In this document: positions 60,253-64,000 of the stretch, one piece after another
Layout: each line of letters starts with the position of its first letter
Numbering within the stretch: the first letter of the stretch is position 1
Source: Pseudomonas sp. AB6
Lineage (GTDB): Bacteria; Pseudomonadota; Gammaproteobacteria; Pseudomonadales; Pseudomonadaceae
NCBI RefSeq assembly: GCF_034314105.1
Contig: NZ_JAVIWJ010000001.1
Coordinates: 4,262,001-4,326,000, forward strand
Length of the DNA stretch: 64,000 nt
Direction: 5' to 3'
Program-made: the position numbers and the translations under genes
Notes under the pieces: generated by a model
Databases searched by the model: none
What the model was told of the DNA's origin: nothing
What the model saw: the letters and a program-made list of their open reading frames with translations, nothing else

Positions 60253-61935
60253 TTAAAAACCTTCAATACCTTGCATTCGCAAATGCTCACTCAGCGCCTG
60301 AACCTGGGGGTCATTGAAAAAAGCGCTGAGCTTCACAGCGCGTCCCGGCCCAATTCCCGGTTCGGCTTGCCACTGCTCGACGCTCTTTGACGCCAAATCT
60401 CGCCATTGGTTGCTTAGCTCGATACCGGAAGTTGGTGGCAAGCCCAATGCTTTTACCCAGCGCTGAAACGGTTGTTGTCGAGCGCTTTGAAAACTGCCCG
60501 ACAGTCTAACGCTGCTGCGTTCACCAAAGCCGGAAATGTTCGCGATATCCGCTGCGTCGAGGCTCATCCAGTCGAGCAGGCCGTTAACGCTTCCGGCCTT
60601 GAGTAACCTGTCCCAAGTACCGGGGCCCACGCCGCTCAGCGCCAAACCGTTCTTGCCACTTAGCCACGTCAAGCGCGCCTGAAACTGGCTTTCGCATCCG
60701 GCGCTAGGCTGCCAGCACGACAAAAAGTGATAATTGCTCGCCACTGGAACCTTCAGTTCAGCGCGCTCGACACTGCGTGAAACCACGCTGTCCAGCCTTG
60801 GAATAGTTAAACCCGCCAGGCTGATGGCCACTTGATCGCCCGGCCGGATGTCCAACTGCTGCCAACGTTGTAGCGAACCAACGCTGATCCGTTTGATCTG
60901 CCGGTCGTCCAGTTGAACTGGTTCGATGTCCAGGACCGGGGTGATTTTACCGCTGCGCCCGATGTTGAAATTGACCTTGCGCACCTGTGCCAGCGCTTGG
61001 GCGTATGGATATTTCCAGGCGACCACCCAATACGGCGCCTTGGCCTGCCAACGCTCGGCGGGAGGTCGCTGACTTTGGCGCATGACCACGCCGTCGCTGG
61101 CGAACGGTAAGCCGCTGCGATACCAATGCTCACGTAGTGTTCGCGCCTGCTCAAAGCTTTGCAGTGGCTTGCTATACAGTTCGCTGTCGCTGAAACCCAT
61201 GGCGCTGAGGCCAGCAAGGCGTTCGTTCAGGCGCTCGGGGCCGGAAGGCCAATCCCAGACAAATAACCCGATGCTGGCGGCTTCATCCGGCCTAATGGTT
61301 TTCCGGGCTAAAAGTCCGGCGACTTTGCTGCGCGCATTCAGGCTGCCAGCGTCGGCTTGAATATGATTTTGCAACCGCCAGTACAATTCCCCCTGGAGCA
61401 GCACGTCCTCCGCAACCGGCAGCTGCTGTGGGATCGCCGGAATCAATCGCGCGTGGTGCGTCCAGTCCTGCCCCCTGAGCCCATCACCACGACTGATCGC
61501 CTGCTTGAAACGGCCCTTTTCATAGACCAGCGTCACGGCCACGCCATCAACCTTTGGTTGAATCCACACATCCTGGCGATCCTTGAGCCAGCTTTGCACG
61601 GCGCGCTCACTGAGCAGTTTGTTCAGGCCAGTGTGAGGGGTCGGGTGCTGTATTGGCCCACCCGCCGTTTTCAGCGGATTGTCGGCGGCTGGCGGGCTCG
61701 CAAAGCAGCTGCTTAGATAACCAAGTCGTTGACGCGACTGGTCGTACAGTTCGTCGGCGACCAGCGAGACACCTTGGCGATGATAGCTGTCATCCCACTG
61801 CTCGATCTGCGCCTGCTGCAGGGCGATTTCATTTCGGGCTTTTGCGGAAGACCAGTCGGGGCAGGTTTGGGCGATGGCAGTGATGGAGAGAAAGGACAGG
61901 GAGGTGAAGGTGAGAAGACGAAGGGAAAGTGGCAT
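60253..61935 (-). CDS. ligB: NAD+-dependent DNA ligase LigB
   Basis: Second, short NAD-dependent DNA ligase of gammaproteobacteria. The 560-residue protein has the adenylation lysine K128 in QPKVDGVAV, the downstream SRGDGLRGQDWT motif, an OB fold and helix-hairpin-helix repeats, but no BRCT domain, as is usual for LigB. Residues 1-23 look like a signal peptide (MPLSLRLL followed by a hydrophobic run to AQ), which also occurs in E. coli LigB and is odd for a DNA enzyme. The ATG at 61935 is chosen; the frame extends nine codons further. Its role beside LigA is not settled. Confidence 0.93.
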   Translation of the reverse strand: MPLSLRLLTFTSLSFLSITAIAQTCPDWSSAKARNEIALQQAQIEQWDDSYHRQGVSLVADELYDQSRQRLGYLSSCFASPPAADNPLKTAGGPIQHPTPHTGLNKLLSERAVQSWLKDRQDVWIQPKVDGVAVTLVYEKGRFKQAISRGDGLRGQDWTHHARLIPAIPQQLPVAEDVLLQGELYWRLQNHIQADAGSLNARSKVAGLLARKTIRPDEAASIGLFVWDWPSGPERLNERLAGLSAMGFSDSELYSKPLQSFEQARTLREHWYRSGLPFASDGVVMRQSQRPPAERWQAKAPYWVVAWKYPYAQALAQVRKVNFNIGRSGKITPVLDIEPVQLDDRQIKRISVGSLQRWQQLDIRPGDQVAISLAGLTIPRLDSVVSRSVERAELKVPVASNYHFLSCWQPSAGCESQFQARLTWLSGKNGLALSGVGPGTWDRLLKAGSVNGLLDWMSLDAADIANISGFGERSSVRLSGSFQSARQQPFQRWVKALGLPPTSGIELSNQWRDLASKSVEQWQAEPGIGPGRAVKLSAFFNDPQVQALSEHLRMQGIEGF

Positions 61936-62036
61936 GGAAGCGTCCTTGCTTGGGTGAGGCAAGAAAGCCTACGCGGCTTGAAAACAGTCTGCGATTGGGG
62001 GTTGGTTACCGGGTGTTATCTGCGGACCATCGTGTG

Positions 62037-62068
62037 CCGCAGGTTACGCATGGCTGTGCAACCTGCGG
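62037..62068. terminator. Hairpin downstream of the TcA-like gene
   Basis: CCGCAGGTT (62037-62045) and AACCTGCGG (62060-62068) pair perfectly across a 14-base loop, 18 bases beyond the minus-strand stop. There is no strong T-run. It may end the TcA transcript before ligB. Confidence 0.5.
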
Positions 62069-62086
62069 TGGATACGACGGACCAGG

Positions 62087-64000
62087 CTATTGGCTGGTTT
62101 GCAGGAGTGTTTTCACCTTGTCGGTAAACTCCTTGCCTCCATCCAACGCGGTGTAGACGAGGTGAATCTGGATGGTGTTGACCAGCGTTGTTTTTCCGTC
62201 GGCAGCCAGAAGCCCTTTCACAAAATCGGCATCTGGAAAAGCCAGCTGCCAGCGTGAGACGGCGCCAGTGCCTTCGAAGGGAAGGTATCGGCCGTCGTGG
62301 AAAAGCAGCTCATAGGCCCAGTCAGCTTTGCCAAGGCCCAGGCCATCATCCGCTACCGCAGAAGACAGGGCTATCTGTTGCTGAGCACGCAAGTTCCGTT
62401 TTATGCAGGTAGGGGCCTTGGCCACGGGGGCATATAAATACGCTGCGCCCTCAAGGTCGGGCTCAACCAGCGTGGTGCTGTCTGTTTGAGTGAGGATTGC
62501 GCTGACGTTTCCCAGGCTTGCACCAGCGTCCGAGTTCATGACGAACGAAACCGATACGTGTTTGAGTTGCCGCAGGTAATGGCCTGGGTAGTTTTTGTCG
62601 AAATCGACGGATTTTAATTCGAAGCTGATAGGAGTAGCGGTAAGTGCCTTAATGGTCGAAAGCCACTCGGCGGCCGTTTGTATGCCCTTCACATCAATGG
62701 TTTTCCGGATGCTCAGGCGCCGTTCGTTGCGTTGCGTATAAGCGTTTTCCATCTCCTGCAAGTCGACCAGCAGGGACTCTCCCGCCAACATCCCCTTATA
62801 GGCGTCAGCCCAGGCGCTGGTCTTGATGAAGGCTGGGCTGCTGTAGTCGCCAATCTCGTAGCGCCAGGCGGCTTCCACACCCAGACACAAAGACAGCACG
62901 GCGTCGTAGGCTGGACCGTACAGCAGCTCCTGACGAGCGACCAGCCAGTTATAGACAGGGATGATCGTGAAGCCGGTAGTCATGGCGACATGGGCTTCTT
63001 CCAGGTTTGCGCGTTCGGCGTGAGCCTCGTCCAGGCTAAGGGTCGCTGCATTGAGCTCAATGTTGGCTTCTTTGAGCTGCTGGTCAACGGACTGGATGTC
63101 CAGTTCGGCTTGTTTCAGCTCGAACTCCCATTCAATGGCCCTGCGTTCGTAGCCTGCTTCGACCAGCAACTGTTCCGAGACGAATTTGCTGGCTTCGCCC
63201 GATATCTCCAGCGCCAGCGCAGTTTTCGCCATGGGTGCATAGGGCTTGTTGCCACCGAACGCCAATCCGTAAATGGTGGGGACTACGCCTTCGGTGATGC
63301 CTGCCGCAATCTGGAAAGGGATCGACATGCTTTTCATGACGGCTGAAGTCCAGATGAGTCCGGTGGCGGCTTCTTCCATCGGTGATCGGCCGATCTGAAT
63401 CAGGTTTGCGTAGAAGTCTTTTCTCGACACGGCTACCTGTCTGCTCAACTGCAAGGTTTCTTTCTTGGCTTTGAAAGAGTTGATCGACTCCTGCTTGAGT
63501 TTCAAGGTGAAGTCGGAAATCCGGATTTCCTGCTGTTTGAGCAGCACCGAGAGTGTGGTGTTGAACTCATCCTCCATAAGCTTCATGTAATGGCGGCCCA
63601 TGTCCTGCAGTTGTTGCACTGCCGCGCGTGCCATGGGTATCAACTGACGGAAGCGATACCCGGGTATTTGAGCCCGGTCGCTGTTGTAGCTGCTGACGAG
63701 CTGACCGACACCTCGCTGGCCGAAGCCGAACGCGTCTGTGCCTTCTTTGCTCCAGTCCATGACAGGCAAAATTTTGCCATCCAGAGTCAGTCCGTGCCGG
63801 AGATTGAAAAGACGACGCTCCAGGGTTTTCCGGGCGCTGGTGACGCGTTCGTTGATAGGTGCGCGAAAGATCCAGTTGCTCACGGCATTCAGCGTCACCG
63901 GAATCCAGCGAGAGACTGAGGTGCGCTCTGGCAGCGGCCCGATGAGCTTCAGCGCTTTCTGATAGCACAGCCAGGCATGGTTGAGGCTGCCGGGAGTGAG
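62087..64000 (-). CDS. Tc-toxin TcA-like subunit, C-terminal part (5' end outside window)
   Basis: The frame is open to the right edge, so the gene starts beyond the window; the visible 637 residues are the C-terminus. A GTG at 63898 is not a credible start because the residues before it (for example VSRWIPVTLNAV) continue the same domain. RRLFNLRHGLTLDGKILP, the coiled coil at the ELKQAELDIQSVDQQLKEA stretch and YNWLVARQELLYGPAYDAVLSLCLG match the pore-forming and TcB-binding end of insecticidal TcA proteins. TcA pentamers inject a toxic TcC fragment; TcB/TcC genes are not in view and would lie upstream if present. A terminator-like hairpin follows. Confidence 0.88.
   Translation of the reverse strand, partial: LTPGSLNHAWLCYQKALKLIGPLPERTSVSRWIPVTLNAVSNWIFRAPINERVTSARKTLERRLFNLRHGLTLDGKILPVMDWSKEGTDAFGFGQRGVGQLVSSYNSDRAQIPGYRFRQLIPMARAAVQQLQDMGRHYMKLMEDEFNTTLSVLLKQQEIRISDFTLKLKQESINSFKAKKETLQLSRQVAVSRKDFYANLIQIGRSPMEEAATGLIWTSAVMKSMSIPFQIAAGITEGVVPTIYGLAFGGNKPYAPMAKTALALEISGEASKFVSEQLLVEAGYERRAIEWEFELKQAELDIQSVDQQLKEANIELNAATLSLDEAHAERANLEEAHVAMTTGFTIIPVYNWLVARQELLYGPAYDAVLSLCLGVEAAWRYEIGDYSSPAFIKTSAWADAYKGMLAGESLLVDLQEMENAYTQRNERRLSIRKTIDVKGIQTAAEWLSTIKALTATPISFELKSVDFDKNYPGHYLRQLKHVSVSFVMNSDAGASLGNVSAILTQTDSTTLVEPDLEGAAYLYAPVAKAPTCIKRNLRAQQQIALSSAVADDGLGLGKADWAYELLFHDGRYLPFEGTGAVSRWQLAFPDADFVKGLLAADGKTTLVNTIQIHLVYTALDGGKEFTDKVKTLLQTSQ

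Noticed and set aside
63896..63898. GTG as the start codon of the TcA-like gene
   Set aside because: The same frame is open to the window edge, and the codons before the GTG continue a typical TcA domain sequence, so the gene is simply cut by the window.

Overview
The window comes from the chromosome of a Pseudomonas, most likely of the fluorescens/syringae side of the genus. Gene content and order (thiG-trmB, metX-metW, yggS-proC-yggT, pilT, pyrR-pyrB-pyrC', ruvX-algH-tonB-gshB, pilGHIJ-chpA-chpC, rsmE, bioA, rhlE, metF-ahcY) follow the familiar Pseudomonas backbone. Compared with P. aeruginosa, as recalled from general knowledge, pilU is missing behind pilT, and pilK, chpB, chpD and chpE are missing from the chemosensory cluster.

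Layout. 1-11 kb: thiamine thiazole synthesis, tRNA methylation, a minus-strand housekeeping operon (yggS, proC, yggT, metX, metW, DUF4426, rdgB, hemW, DUF3392), the divergent pilT, an NlpC/P60 hydrolase and a TM2 protein. 11-17 kb: minus-strand pyrimidine genes (inactive DHOase homologue, ATCase, PyrR), ruvX, algH, tonB and gshB. 17-27.5 kb: the Pil-Chp signalling operon that controls type IV pili, ending in a 2002-residue ChpA hybrid kinase and ChpC. 27.6-37.3 kb: an accessory block inserted before the rsmE region. It holds a Fic-domain gene behind a striking double palindrome, and a complete malonate decarboxylase/transport set (mdcABCDEGH-madLM) with its LysR regulator. 37.5-49.5 kb: TrhA/hemolysin III, rsmE, bioA, cytochrome b561, YceI, an RhlE helicase, a periplasmic binding protein, a glycosyltransferase-like gene, metF and ahcY. 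ahcY is preceded by a recognisable SAH riboswitch.

49.5-58.4 kb: an orphan type VI secretion island transcribed as vgrG, DUF4123 adaptor, a VasX-like effector with membrane segments, and two tandem paralogous membrane genes (DUF6708-like). The two paralogues differ mainly in their first two membrane segments, which makes them candidate immunity genes. 58.8-64 kb: MAPEG protein, c-type cytochrome, DUF1090 protein, LigB, and the 3' end of a Tc-toxin TcA-like gene that runs off the right edge.

Regulatory and repeat DNA: an SAH riboswitch whose 3' pseudoknot strand overlaps a hairpin covering the ahcY ribosome-binding site; a hairpin over the mdcA ribosome-binding site; several factor-independent terminators; and at least nine REP-like or long inverted-repeat elements between genes, two of which share the core GAATTCATTCG. 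I saw no tRNA, rRNA, CRISPR array, insertion sequence or prophage. Function assignments rest on motif and family recognition by eye; no database search was run.
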